Source: Owenia fusiformis (lineage: Eukaryota; Annelida; Polychaeta; Sabellida; Oweniidae). Taken from it: a stretch of 64,000 nucleotides of DNA. Position numbers and translations under genes: made by a program. The stretch covers positions 58,638,270-58,702,269 of the forward strand of contig CAIIXF020000001.1 in the NCBI GenBank assembly GCA_903813345.2, in the 5' to 3' direction. The notes beneath the pieces were generated by a model, which worked only from the letters and a program-made list of their open reading frames with translations, was not told the origin of the DNA and did not search any database. This document shows, in pieces, positions 1 to 51,694 of the stretch; within the stretch, counting starts at the first letter, position 1; every line of letters begins with the position of its first letter.

Positions 1-434
1 ACATAAAATACCGTGTTTTTTACAGAATGTTTTCAATGATTGGTTTAAGAGAAAAACATTGTTGAATTCAGTTCTCCATATCGATACCACTCCTTTGGGA
101 CCAACACAAAAGTTCAATTTCAATAGTTGTCTCTCAGATGTCCCACCAACATCAAGATTTTTGAGAGCAATCCTAACACAAAAGGTTTCCAAGTTTTACA
201 ACTTATGGCTATGCATTTCTCTTTTAGACTTTCCTTTTTACATTATAAGAGATAATTGAAACAACTTTTTACATTTTAGAAAGCATTTGGGAGGTTCAAA
301 CCTGCCCCTTGCATTCAAACCTGCCCCTTGCATTCAAACCTGCCCCTTGCATCAGATGCTAGATCGTCAATATGCATTTTTCTAAATTGCAAAATTCCAG
401 TCAGTTTTTAGTTATCTTTCAATTTATAACCTTA
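1..434. other. Left edge, non-coding; short 19-bp tandem repeat
   Basis: Nothing coding is recognised. About three head-to-tail copies of a 19-bp unit (TTCAAACCTGCCCCTTGCA) lie near 294-352. A 66-codon open frame at 59-259 on the plus strand has no recognisable similarity and could be chance or an old repeat. The stretch just below 435 is the likely 3' UTR of the minus-strand somatomedin-B gene. Confidence 0.5.
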
Positions 435-2138
435 CTAAGTCTGATAGTTCCAATAACTATAAATCCCAAATGCTATCTGTCCAATCAGACAAGCATTTTG
501 TAGAATGTAAGTACTAGATATTCTCGCAATGCTTGCTTTGCTGGTCTCAGCTATACGTGTTGTTGTTGTTGTTGTGTTTGCCATGCTGAGCTCAGTTGTT
601 GTTTCATCCTCAAAGTCAGTTTCAGTCAAGACCTTCAGGAAAGTACAATGACTTCTGTTCACATCAAATCTTTGATTATGCAATCTGTTCATTAGTCTCA
701 CTTCATTTCTTTTTAAAATAGTGTTCCAGTCGACTGTATGGTTAACATAAGCAACATGGAAAACCATCTCACATGCCTTAAAACAATTCATATAGCATTT
801 CTTTGTAACAATACCAAGGATATTGTCATATACCTCCCACGCCAGTTTGATGATATCATCTTTACAGGCACCACTAATGACATGGAAATAACATGTCGCT
901 TTAATCACCATGATTTCTTCGAGTAAACACTTTCCATTGTGGTATGTATATGGTGGTGAACAGTTAGTGATACGTGTCTCTTTGTTCTGTATAACGAATC
1001 TTGTGCCGACTCCAGCCAACCTGGTAACAGGGACAATATCAACGTTCACACCCTCTCCAGGGTCTATATCTAACAGTACAGAATATGTGAAGAAAGATAC
1101 TAAGTCTGGATTCCTTTTAGCCATGTAGGCACCACATTTTGTATTATTACGGGCTTTATAATTGCAATAATAACAGTATTTGTTTCTCATGATATATGGT
1201 ACAACTTTTAACCTTTGGGGGTCATATGGTCCTTCTTTACACATTTGTTTCAAGATGTCATTCTTACACCTGGAACTGCAACTGTTAACAACATTGATAC
1301 AAGGGCGTATATTGGTAGGCACAGCTGGCTGAAAAACGGTAGTGCATATTCCCCTATTAGTAGTACGGTGAATTTGCACCATTGAGATCATGAACTTTTC
1401 ACTTGCTGGATTCTTAAAAACTACTCCAGAACAGTTTACAATGATCTTCCATGGTTGGATGTTTTGCACATCATTGCACAATGCACAGAAATAGTTAGCA
1501 TAGGTGATTCCCATCTTGGGGTCTGTTGCAGGCACCATCCCATCCAGGCCTTCTGGTTCAAAGCACTTCTTTTTGACATCAATGTCTTTGTACCCTGGCT
1601 TGCATGATTGTGCCATATGGACGTGTCTTTCAGTATTGGAACCAGTTTTCTCACACTTGGTTGTAGGAGTTTCATTCGTCTGCTGGACTTCACTGAGTGA
1701 GACATTATTCCTGCATTCCGTTTCAAAATCTGGACAGCAACTCTTATAAACATGACATGCGCTATCACAGGAACACAACCACAGAGGGTCGGTTAATTGA
1801 TTCACCTGTCCACATTTTCCACGGCAGCTATTTTTCATACAAGATGTATACTCGGATGACCCACATACCTGTAGTTCTGCGATTTCTGTTGTTAACTTAT
1901 TTCTTACCATAGCAGTGGTGAGATGTGTTGAGTTCGGACCAACTGAAGATAGTTGTGTTGAGTTCGGACTAACTGAGGAGGATGGATGCGTTGGGTTCTG
2001 ATAAATGTCCAGGTTGCTGGTAGCAGTCTCAGCCACTGCATCATCTTCATGCTTTCTTAGACTCTTTAACTTTGCTGTCTCCCCAATATCTATGAGAGCC
2101 TTTGAAGCCAACATTATCATCAATATTTCAGGAAGCAT
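435..2138 (-). CDS. Secreted somatomedin-B domain protein (receptor-ectodomain-like, no 7TM)
   Basis: Single uninterrupted frame of 567 residues. The frame is open to 2153, but that first codon is GTG. The first ATG, at 2138, is followed by MLPEILMIMLASKA, a good short signal peptide, so I start there. A Thr/Ser/Asn-rich stretch follows, with a duplicated ten-residue unit carrying PNST glycosylation sites (about residues 53-73). Residues ~92-142 form a somatomedin-B module, with dense cysteines ending in CSCDSACHVYKSCCPDFETEC-like spacing. The remainder is cysteine-rich with many N-glycosylation sequons and a YANYFCALCN motif, as in ectodomains of lophotrochozoan and amphioxus class-B-like (methuselah/adhesion-type) receptors. 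No seven-helix domain follows; the C-terminus has one weak hydrophobic stretch (ILQNACLIGQIAFGIY), possibly an anchor. A possible splice acceptor (TTTTAACAG on the minus strand, near 2170) may mark a 5' UTR exon. Ligand and role are unknown. Confidence 0.75.
   Translation of the reverse strand: MLPEILMIMLASKALIDIGETAKLKSLRKHEDDAVAETATSNLDIYQNPTHPSSSVSPNSTQLSSVGPNSTHLTTAMVRNKLTTEIAELQVCGSSEYTSCMKNSCRGKCGQVNQLTDPLWLCSCDSACHVYKSCCPDFETECRNNVSLSEVQQTNETPTTKCEKTGSNTERHVHMAQSCKPGYKDIDVKKKCFEPEGLDGMVPATDPKMGITYANYFCALCNDVQNIQPWKIIVNCSGVVFKNPASEKFMISMVQIHRTTNRGICTTVFQPAVPTNIRPCINVVNSCSSRCKNDILKQMCKEGPYDPQRLKVVPYIMRNKYCYYCNYKARNNTKCGAYMAKRNPDLVSFFTYSVLLDIDPGEGVNVDIVPVTRLAGVGTRFVIQNKETRITNCSPPYTYHNGKCLLEEIMVIKATCYFHVISGACKDDIIKLAWEVYDNILGIVTKKCYMNCFKACEMVFHVAYVNHTVDWNTILKRNEVRLMNRLHNQRFDVNRSHCTFLKVLTETDFEDETTTELSMANTTTTTTRIAETSKASIARISSTYILQNACLIGQIAFGIYSYWNYQT
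1933..1995 (-). repeat. 30-bp in-frame duplication within the somatomedin-B gene
   Basis: Two adjacent ~30-bp copies (GTTGAGTTCGGAC... on the plus strand) encode the repeated SS-V-x-PNST-x-L unit. Both copies keep the N-x-T/S sequon. The length is a multiple of three, so the frame is kept. Confidence 0.7.
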
Positions 2139-2153
2139 TATTTCAACCGTCAC

Positions 2154-3466
2154 TTGCAGTACTCAGGCTGTTAAAATGGATTTTAAAATTTTGTAATATC
2201 CTATGTCTATATATACATATATGGGCGTGGTCTTCACTAGCCATTTTGTTATCAAATTTCTGCAAAGACAAAATTGTATAACTGTCTCGTGTGTCCACTT
2301 ATTGTATCTCCTTTCTAATGGCTTATTAATGCATTCCATTAACATCTTACATAGCAAAGCATTTTATTACTTAGAAAGTCAAATTCCAGTAAAAGTTGTA
2401 AGAATCAAATTAAAAAGCATTTGAAGAAGATGAGAATAGTATTGACTTTCACATTGTGGTATCTACCATGTCTACAAGTAAAGCTCCTATGCTCCAAATG
2501 CTTCTAAAAAACAGGAGTCTCTATTTGTTATTTCAAATGTGTGAGTCTCTGCTTTGTTTTATTAAGATATCTAGAAATCTTATCTGTGATTGATCTGCTC
2601 TTGGCCATATTAGAGAAATCCATACAAGACTTGCATGATACTTCTAACACACATAGAAATGGATGGCAATTTTGGCAATATGAAAATTATGCTATCTCCT
2701 ACCCTTGGAGCAACATACATGTATATTGAGTCAATTTCACACCCTCAAAGCAATAATAGCTGGTAAAATATTATATAGTCAAAGTTCTGATTTTTAGAAA
2801 TATGCATTTCAAGACTGTACATCATGAATAAAATATGAGTAGTAAAAATACTTCTAGTCACCTTCCAGCTATACTTTCCCCATCTTCTTTGTAAAATCAC
2901 TAACCTTTTTTATCTACACTTCTGATTCAAAATTCTTTGACAAAACTCTCTGATAAAACATTACAAAAACCTCTTTTTGATTAACACATTTTACATTTAA
3001 AAGTTCACAAATCAACTGATATCTGAAGATTAACAATGGTTTGAAAAGTCATTTTTGCCAGAAATGTGTTTTAGTTGAGAAATTAAAGCAACGATTTGAT
3101 TGTTTTTAGCCATAAATCAGTTTTTAAATTGTCTTAGAGAGGGACTAGGTCAGCTTGACCTTGCAGTTTTAACACAGGACATCAATTTCACTTTCCAAAT
3201 ATGGTAACTGTCAATCAAATCAAGCAGTGGTTTTAGAAAATGTGAATTTTAGATTAATTTTAGATTGTTTCAGAAGATTGAAATAGTTAGGTTGTGGAAA
3301 TAAAGAATTGTTTTAAGTAAATTCAAATTTAAATTGCACATTTGGCAATACAAACAATTTAATGTTTGCTTCAGTTCTATTCTGAATTCTTTTTTTTTTT
3401 TTCAAGATTTTTTTTATGTTTCTTGAATATTGATTTAAATGACTCTTATCACCACATGCTATATTT
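2154..3466. other. AT-rich stretch between the somatomedin-B gene and the fold-back element
   Basis: No gene seen. It would hold the promoter of the minus-strand somatomedin-B gene and, if TTC39 extends left, part of a TTC39 intron. The one striking site is a perfect nuclear-receptor palindrome at 3147-3161, listed separately. Confidence 0.5.
3147..3161. promoter_or_regulatory. Perfect estrogen-response-element-like palindrome
   Basis: AGGTCAGCTTGACCT is an exact inverted repeat of the AGGTCA nuclear-receptor half-site with a 3-base spacer (IR3), the consensus estrogen response element. It lies about 1 kb upstream of the somatomedin-B start and 1.4 kb before the first visible TTC39 exon. Binding is inferred from the motif only. 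Confidence 0.4.
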
Positions 3467-4486
3467 CACACCCGGTGATCGTGAAAATGGGACGGAGGGG
3501 GGGAGCAGGCAATTTCCGCTAGAAAATTCAACAAATCTGGTAAAATTATTTTTTCAAGACAGAGTTTACGATTGAATTGCAAATTGAATAAGCGCACGGT
3601 ATAATAAAATATGTTAGGTATTCTAGGATTATTTTTCAACCGATACTCTTTTAAGATATAAGATCTATTAAAAAAGGCGCAACGCAACCAACGTGCAAAA
3701 GTCAAAGTTTTTGCTATAAATCAAGCAACAATGGACTACACGACCTGTAATAAATACTTGTAAGTGATGTTATCATAACTAAATTAATGTCATTGCTGAA
3801 TTTATAAAATAAGTTTCCATACGTAAAATAAAAAATAATCGAAAATAATTAAAATGGGACGGAGGGGGGGAGGGGACGGAGGGGGGGAGTAATAATTCTA
3901 TAAAGTGAAACAACTTCACACGATTTCTTGTATTTGAAAAATGAACTCATTAACTTAGTAAGAAACTGGATGATATACCCCTGGAGACTGAAAAATGGGG
4001 ACATTTGGAGTAAAAGGACTTAAAGTCGCGAAACATCTCTAATCATGTCTTATATACATATTGCTCCCCCCCTCCGTCCCCTCCCCCCCTCCGTCCCAAA
4101 TTCATTATTTTCGATTATTTTTTATTTCACATATGGAAACTTCTTTTATAAATTCAGCAATGACATTAATTTAATTATGATAACATCACTTACAAGTATT
4201 TATTACAGGTCGTCCAGACCATTGTTGCTTGATTTATAGCAAAAACGTTGATTTGTACCTGTTGATGGCCTTGCGCCTTTTTTAATAGATCTCATACCTT
4301 AGATGCGTATCGTTTCAGAAAAAATCCCAGAAAACCTAACATATTCTACCATACCGTGCACCTATCCATTTAGCAATTCAATGGTAAACTTTTTCTTGAA
4401 AAAATAAATCTTCCAGATTTGTTGAATTTCCTAGCAGAAATTGCCTGCTCCCCCCCTCCGTCCCATATTCACGATCACCGGGCGTG
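3467..4486. mobile_element. Fold-back (long inverted repeat) DNA element, 5-bp TSD
   Basis: Two ~425-bp arms (3467-~3891 and ~4062-4486) are imperfect reverse complements, roughly 90% alike by eye, around a ~170-bp loop. The tips read CAC(A/G)CCCGGTGATCGTGA inward and the element is flanked by TATTT on both sides (3462-3466, 4487-4491). A G-rich block, GGGACGGAGGGGGGGAG, sits near both ends of each arm (3489, 3856-3889, and complements at 4064-4097 and 4449-4464). No open frame resembles a transposase, so it is non-autonomous. The superfamily is not assigned. Confidence 0.85.
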
Positions 4487-4596
4487 TATTTGAAACAAGA
4501 AGTAATTGTTGAGAATTATTCAAATAATGTTTCAGAAAGGACTTCTTATACCCTTTAGATAAATAAAATAAACAAATGGAACTCTTCTAATTGCAG

Positions 4597-12433
<7,837 letters not shown>

Positions 12434-13527
12434 TTTTATCACAAGGATGTCAGATTTTCTGTTTATGATTGAATAACAGATGGGTTGTAATGTTACTGTT
12501 CTGTTGTAACATTCACTTGTCATGAGCATTGAACAAATATCTTGGCTTAGGATAGAGGGGGAATACCCAGAATTCATTGATGAACCTTTCTTCATAATGT
12601 AAATGAACCTCTTGAGGATTCTTTATTGGTTCATCTATAAATTCAAGAGGATTTCCTCTTGCTTAGAATATATACTTTTTGTAAAGCAGGGGGCCTTCTC
12701 CAAACATCATAAAATTATGAATACACAAACTAATTCTACATTTAAGGAGTTAAATGCAAAGAAGGTAATTGACTTGCGGATCTTCACAATTTCACAATGT
12801 TTGGAGATATCGTCCCCAGATCCATGTCTTGTAGGATCTACTTGCCAAGTTGACAAGTCTATAAATTATTAGAAACATATGAGAATCTGAATGCTATGGT
12901 AGAATCAAGGTAGTCCTAATCATTAAGCAGGTATCAAGATCAGGTAGAATATTTATTTTACTATGAACTTACATTTTGAAGACCAGTACTTTTATTTGTG
13001 TTGAATTTGTATCAGTATTTTGATTTACACAGGGTAGGTTTGAATTGATGTGAATGAGCTATATTATACTCCCTTGTTATGTTGCGTGTATTAATAGAAA
13101 AACATTGCATTTGCGAGATACACACTAAAGGAAGCCAGTCATATTTGATGTCGAAATCCATTATTATATACAGGTGTGCATGTATTAGGAATCCTCTGTA
13201 AATAACCCCTTAAGTCAGGTAGCACTTTATGACCAATTGACACTCTTTATAATCATGGGTTTTCTGATATGCCCAGGTCAGTAAATTCAGTCAGTATCTC
13301 ATCTCTTGCAAAATGTTGGTCTGTGAATTAAATTTTCTTTGTGTCTACTTGTGTGAAAAGGTTTAAACGCTAGAACATATTATCAATTATATCTTGTTTC
13401 ACTTACTATCATTTAAAGGATGTATGTAACTATCTAGGCCTAAGAAAAGGCCTTTGAAAAGGGGTGAAAATCACTTTGATAGTTATATACAACCTTTTAA
13501 CATAATTATAGTTATATTCATCTAACA

Positions 13528-13930
13528 TATGCCTCAGTCACATATGCCCAAAGGCTATGATAGGGTGGCTGTAGTTTCCAAAATGTAGCAATACATGAAA
13601 GAAAATCTCCAGTCACCTCAAGGTCACCCTATGATGTATCATTTTCTCAGGCTGTAGCGTCGCTATGAAATTAAAACAAGAAACTTTTTTCATTCTACAT
13701 TATCCATAGAAATGATCAAGCCATAGCTTCAGACTGGCTTCACTGTCACCATACAGTAAACTCATGGTCCCCCTGTAACTGCCTCAGTATTTGTCATAAA
13801 CCTACAGCCGCCCCAGGGATGCCCTAAATTGACCATGTATTATCTCTTCCAACTACAAACAGCAGCCTTATAATTGTTCTACCGCAGAAATAGAGTGTAC
13901 AGCCACTGTTGCAAATATGACTGAGGCATA
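13528..13930. mobile_element. 403-bp MITE with 13-bp perfect TIR
   Basis: Left end TATGCCTCAGTCA, right end TGACTGAGGCATA, exact complements. The interior has no coding frame. No clear target duplication, so the superfamily is open. It would lie in the TTC39 3' UTR if that transcript reaches the 14.6-kb signals. Confidence 0.6.
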
Positions 13931-15895
13931 ACTTCTATGAATCTACTCCTGTGAAAAAAATCATAGGTGATACCCTGTAATAGTTTACGCAAGTTAACCT
14001 ATTAATGCAGCATATCCCGCATTTACTTGGTCTTTGTTCAGAGATCAAGCTAAATCTGTGAAGCTCTATGGAAGTCTCTATTATCAGGCAAATTGCAATA
14101 TGATAAGAATCCAGGATTAATTCACATAAATAAATTAAGTTTGCCATAGCACCTGTTTTGCAAGAAAAAAAAAGAGAAATCATTTTTTTAGATTGTATGG
14201 AAATGAATGTTTCATTGTACATCTATGAGCTATGAGCAAAGTGTGGAAAATAACACAACACAAACATTTTAAATTATTTATCATTTGAATCACTTTATTA
14301 ATCAGCTTTTATCTTTTTTGTGATCTTAGCACATTTTCTTATAAATTATTTGTTATATAAATTGTTGGCTACAAATGCTGTACATATGAACTATTCCCCG
14401 AAGCTTAGTTAAAACATATGACGGGGAACAGACAGATGAATTGTTATTTTACATGTGAAAGTGACATGATTTCTATTATTCCTATTATAGAGAGACTGGG
14501 TCTCATTGTTGAAATGTTCTTGACTAAATGTAGGGCAATTGTACATTATTAGCCCATGTCAGATTTTTCTATAATCTATATATTATAAACAGTTTTGTTG
14601 AGAAAAGAATTGTGAATAAAAATATACAATTACTTATTATACATAATCACAAAAAATTGTTATTGAATTTGATGTTTGTTTACCCTTTTAAAAGGACCCC
14701 TTGAACATTTTGAGTGAAACATATTATTTTGACTCCATAAATAAAGCCAGCGATGTTGGCTTTACCGAATCAGTCAATATCCACTGAGGTATGTGAAAAT
14801 ATATAATACTCTTGGAAATATGATTTTTATGAATATAATGAACAATATTTTAGTAAATGATAGACTTATTCTATTGTCGAAAAAACTACACCAGGTACAT
14901 ATCTTATATCTTACCACTACAGTCCAATGATATCATTGCAGTCAATCTAGTTGTTGATTTAATCAAAGGTAGGTCAAGTTGGCCCATTTAAATGAGGTAT
15001 GTATGCTCGTGTTATGTACTAACAGACAGTCCTCCCACTGGACCCACCCACCTTATAAGCACTCTTAAGAATTTGAAAACAAATATTGCAATTTAACTCA
15101 AATTAAGAGCAATCTGGGGCTCCTAAATAAAAATCTGGAACAGGAAGGATTCCTTTGTGGTGCAATTGATATCATTTCATAGCAACACTTCAAGATATCA
15201 CCAAAAGTGTCTTCAGTAAAAATGTCTTCAACTTCATGCTCATTATCTTTCAATATCCCCTGTCAAATATACCCATTACAGGGTGTTCAAAAGTCACATG
15301 ATAAATTTTAACTGCAATGACATCATATGAAATGTTTTATTGTAACACTGAACAATATAAAAAGCAATAATTATGAACAATTCGCAACAAATAATTCTCT
15401 TATAAACAAGATATTTTAGCAACATAGCACCCTTCATCTTTTATATAACAATGTTTATATAAATCATTTTCTTTAAATTATAATCTATAAATATTTGTAT
15501 AGAAATTGCTATTATATTATTTATTATAGTTTTCTCCTCAGAGAGTTTTGAATACTGAACATCCATAGAATTTGGAGCACCATTTTGACAATAAATACTC
15601 TAATAATGACAACACTTAGTCATTGCTGCTATATTTCGTATATGTACATTGTATTAAGGTGAACGTAAACTTAAAAGCAAGATAGAAATACATCAATTAT
15701 GAAACAAAACAAAAAATACTCAAATAATAATGCTTGTTTAAGATCGTATACAAATTAATGTACATTTACTGTAATGATTTTCATTTAAATAACTGAATGT
15801 TCATATATCTTCATCAATCACAGGATGTGAGGTACTAGAATGCAATTGTAAGTAATCTAAATCTTATAAAGTTATAGTTATATTAAGCAAACATA

Positions 15896-15967
15896 CAGGG
15901 TGTCCATTAAATCTCTTAACAATTACAATAAGTCTATGTAAAGTGTAAAGACTTTATGGAGACCCTG
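15896..15967. mobile_element. Tiny 72-bp TIR element with TA duplication
   Basis: CAGGGTGTCC at the left, GGAGACCCTG at the right, TA on both sides. Similar ends appear singly at 15280 (CAGGGTGTTC) and 31165-31177 (AGGCCACCCTG). Likely a Tc1/mariner-type MITE remnant. Confidence 0.5.
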
Positions 15968-16341
15968 TAATCTAAATGATCTATCGATCGATCGTTATTT
16001 CACTTTTTAAAATCCAAATCCTAAATTGAGGTGGGATTAGAAGAACCGTAGTCTAGCAGACACACAAAATGTGATTAGCAAGAATATATTATAAAACAAT
16101 TAAACAAATAAACTCTTTTGAACACTTTTGGCAAAGAAATTGCATCTTTGTTATTACACATACAGATTTCTCATTGTCTCCTTTCATTGGCCTTCTCATA
16201 TTTGATATTGCATTTTTTTAACACCTCTTTTTAATAAATAATCTAATTAAATATGAAAGTCTACTTCTTTCTTTGGTTGGCCACACTTGGATGGATTTCT
16301 CACTGTACTTGATTATCTCCACTAAGCTCTCCATTAAGCCT

Positions 16342-49284
<32,943 letters not shown>

Positions 49285-49400
49285 CGAGAACTTCTGATTA
49301 ATTACATTCCAATTGCGCAGGCGCCAAGACCTTTAAATATTCTGAGCATGCGCACTTCGCTAATTGGAATTTTATACAGATTTTGGCGTACGCGGATTTC
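49285..49400 (-). promoter_or_regulatory. Probable ZSWIM promoter with NRF1-like sites
   Basis: Just upstream of the ZSWIM ATG, and richer in GC than its surroundings. TGCGCAGGCGCC (49314-49325) and TGAGCATGCGCA (49343-49354) are each close to the NRF1 palindrome (Y)GCGCATGCGC(R). Two inverted CCAAT-like words (ATTCCAATT, AATTGGAAT) flank them. No TATA box is evident. This fits a CpG-type housekeeping or neural promoter. Confidence 0.5.
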
Positions 49401-50130
49401 CCATTGGGGATTCCCCTAATGTGAATGTAAGGTCAAATTGGCCCAGAATAATGGATAATTATTTCATTCACTCTATTTACAATCTGATTTACATGCTTTA
49501 CGATAGTACTCAATGAACACAATCATTCACATATCTTCAAGCAGAAACGTCAATAAAGGAGTTTCAATGGGTTATTTTTCAAATACTCATTGACGTATTG
49601 ATAAAAACAATACAAGTGCTGATTTATAGATAAGCTGACTGCATTTATCATAAATATCAGGAAAAAAGAAAGTAGTAGTTGGCAAAGGTCTTGCAGTTAC
49701 AGATAAAACCAAGCTAATCCCTCCCATATTCATGTATTGATTTTGACATTGCATATCATCTCCCTCATCATGATTCCAGAATGTAAATCCTATTTCCAAT
49801 GATTTCCTTACAGAGTGGTAACTACATATTTACACACGAAAGAAAATATTTAACAATGTCATTTGAAGATTGAATGAAATAAAAGGTACATGGCACAAGC
49901 CACTCCAATACAATTTATTCTAGGCCTACTCAATGTCGAATTGATCTGATGGATTTTTCCATTTTATAGCCAAGCAGTAAAAACTATGATATTTGCTTTT
50001 GTCAGTGCCAGATGAATAAATTGTTATTGTCAATATTTATGCAAAAATATTTTTTACATTGTCACCCCATCAATATTTGCAATTTTAGCACATCATTCAT
50101 ATTTAATAGAACAATCATAAATACAAATGT

Positions 50131-50540
50131 ATTAAAGTGGCAATATGCTGTGTTTCCAGATTCATTTTTTCACTTTTTACATTTAAACCTTTAAGCAAAT
50201 CTAATGCATTTAAATCTCCAAGTAATAAATGATGATTAGAAAGCTTATAGAAAAACCATATTAAAGTGACAAGATGCTACATTTTTCCAAATTAATTTTT
50301 ACCTTTTTTACTTAAAAATCTTATTTATAAATGCATTTTTCAGTGAAATATTTGTTATTTGATAGTTCCTGTCTTGTGACGTATCAGAAAAACATATTAA
50401 AGTGGCAATATGCTTCATTTTCCAGATTAATTTTTCATTTTTTACATTCACACCTTATTTACAGCTGACCTTTTCAGTGAAAGATTTCTTATGTAATAGA
50501 TGATGATTGGAACTGTCTTGTGATTTTTAAAGAAAACATT
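50131..50540. repeat. AT-rich tandem repeat, three ~130-bp units
   Basis: Units start at 50131, 50260 and 50396, each opening ATTAAAGTGRCAAKATGCT, followed by TTTCCA and (A/T)TTAATTTTT-CA-TTTTTTAC. The units are about 80% alike by eye, so the duplication is old. Confidence 0.7.
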
Positions 50541-51463
50541 TTTTCTGGCTTTAAAACATGAGAATTTTAATCCCAGTCTTATATCATTGCACAAGAGGCA
50601 ACTAAAAATGATGTAAGAAATTATTTGTTTAGGCATTTTTTCAACAGAAGTGTGAAAATGAAGTTGGGTGGTGGAAGTATCATATCCCTTAAAACTTAAA
50701 TTAAAATTGCCTCGCCTCTTTGAATTAGCCTCACTTTTGTTTTAGACCCTTGCTACGCCTAGTAAAATTTGATATATTTGAGGTATATGAAGAAGGTTTG
50801 TAAAATATTGCGCTTTCAACAGCTGGCAGGAAAGACCTTTATGTCCCAGCTGACAAGGTAAATATATTGTGCTTTATGATATACTAGTACATGTATTACT
50901 CTTATATATATAGATGCCTGCAGATGCATTTCATCTGCCTGGCGCAGGAAAATTAATAAAATTAGATTTTGGACAAAATAAAAATTTATCATACAAATAA
51001 TATACTGTAGCTCTTTTTTATGAATAAATTAAAACATCATCAAAGAATTTTTCAGATGCCCTAAGAAAATGTTAACTATTAATGAATATTCAAATAATAC
51101 ATTTAAATATGCCGAGTGTGTCTGAGCCAATCAGTTTAGAGCATTTCAGTGCATTAATTCAAAGTATATGGTAAACTGAGCAGAAACATTATTTTACAGT
51201 GCATTATGGTTTCATTAATGAACTGAACAGTGCCATTATTGGTTAAAGAGTGACATCATCACAGTGCAATGCATTATATTTTCCTAAAAATTGGACAATG
51301 TCATGTTTAAAAGACTCTGGTGCACTCTTATGCTTTTAAATTTCCAACAAGGGATGATACAGGATTCTTTATTCCTTAAGTATATGATAAACAGATCATC
51401 CTATTGTCATTTACCATATTAGTATTGTCCCTTGACCAATATATAATGTATATTAGCCTCAGG

Positions 51464-51694
51464 ATAATAGTACAATAACGTCATTTCGAAGGGCAATATT
51501 GTGAAATATTGGACCGAAGGATATCTAGTTTCCCTGGGAAAATTGCCGGTCATTAAATGCATTCTTGACCGGCAATATGGACCACCACTATGACGTCAGA
51601 TATTTCTCAGGTCGATATAGTAAAATGAATGCCTTCTAAACTAGCACTAAAACCCCTAGAACTGCTAGAACTGGCCCGGCAAGGTAGTAATAAT
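51464..51694. mobile_element. MITE copy B, opposite orientation to 21673-22018
   Basis: Begins ATAATAGTACAATAACGTCA and ends CAAGGTAGTAATAAT, the complement of copy A's ends. It lacks most of copy A's inner palindrome but has its own (TTGCCGGTCA ... TGACCGGCAA, 51541-51575). Holds a perfect CRE-type TGACGTCA near 51591. Confidence 0.7.

Larger units (their letters stand above)
12434..16341. other. Convergent 3' intergenic region of TTC39 and ZSWIM
   Basis: No gene seen between the two stops. Candidate polyadenylation signals for TTC39 (AATAAA at 14615 and 14739) and, on the minus strand, for ZSWIM (TTTATT on plus at 15530 and 15336) are present but weak evidence. Two MITEs (13528-13930, 15896-15967) are listed separately. 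Confidence 0.5.

Noticed and set aside
59-259. 66-codon plus-strand frame as a gene or TTC39 exon
   Set aside because: Does not match the expected TTC39 segment and resembles no family I know.
294-352. tRNA B-box-like GGTTCAAACC
   Set aside because: Part of a 19-bp tandem repeat with no A box or cloverleaf.
2139-2153. Start of the somatomedin-B frame at 2153
   Set aside because: That codon is GTG; the first ATG at 2138 gives a proper signal peptide.
3481-4486. Two independent insertions rather than one fold-back element
   Set aside because: Arms are complementary over their full length with matching tips and one shared TATTT duplication.
14394-14426. TTCCCCG...CGGGGAA hairpin
   Set aside because: Only seven pairs with a long loop; expected by chance.
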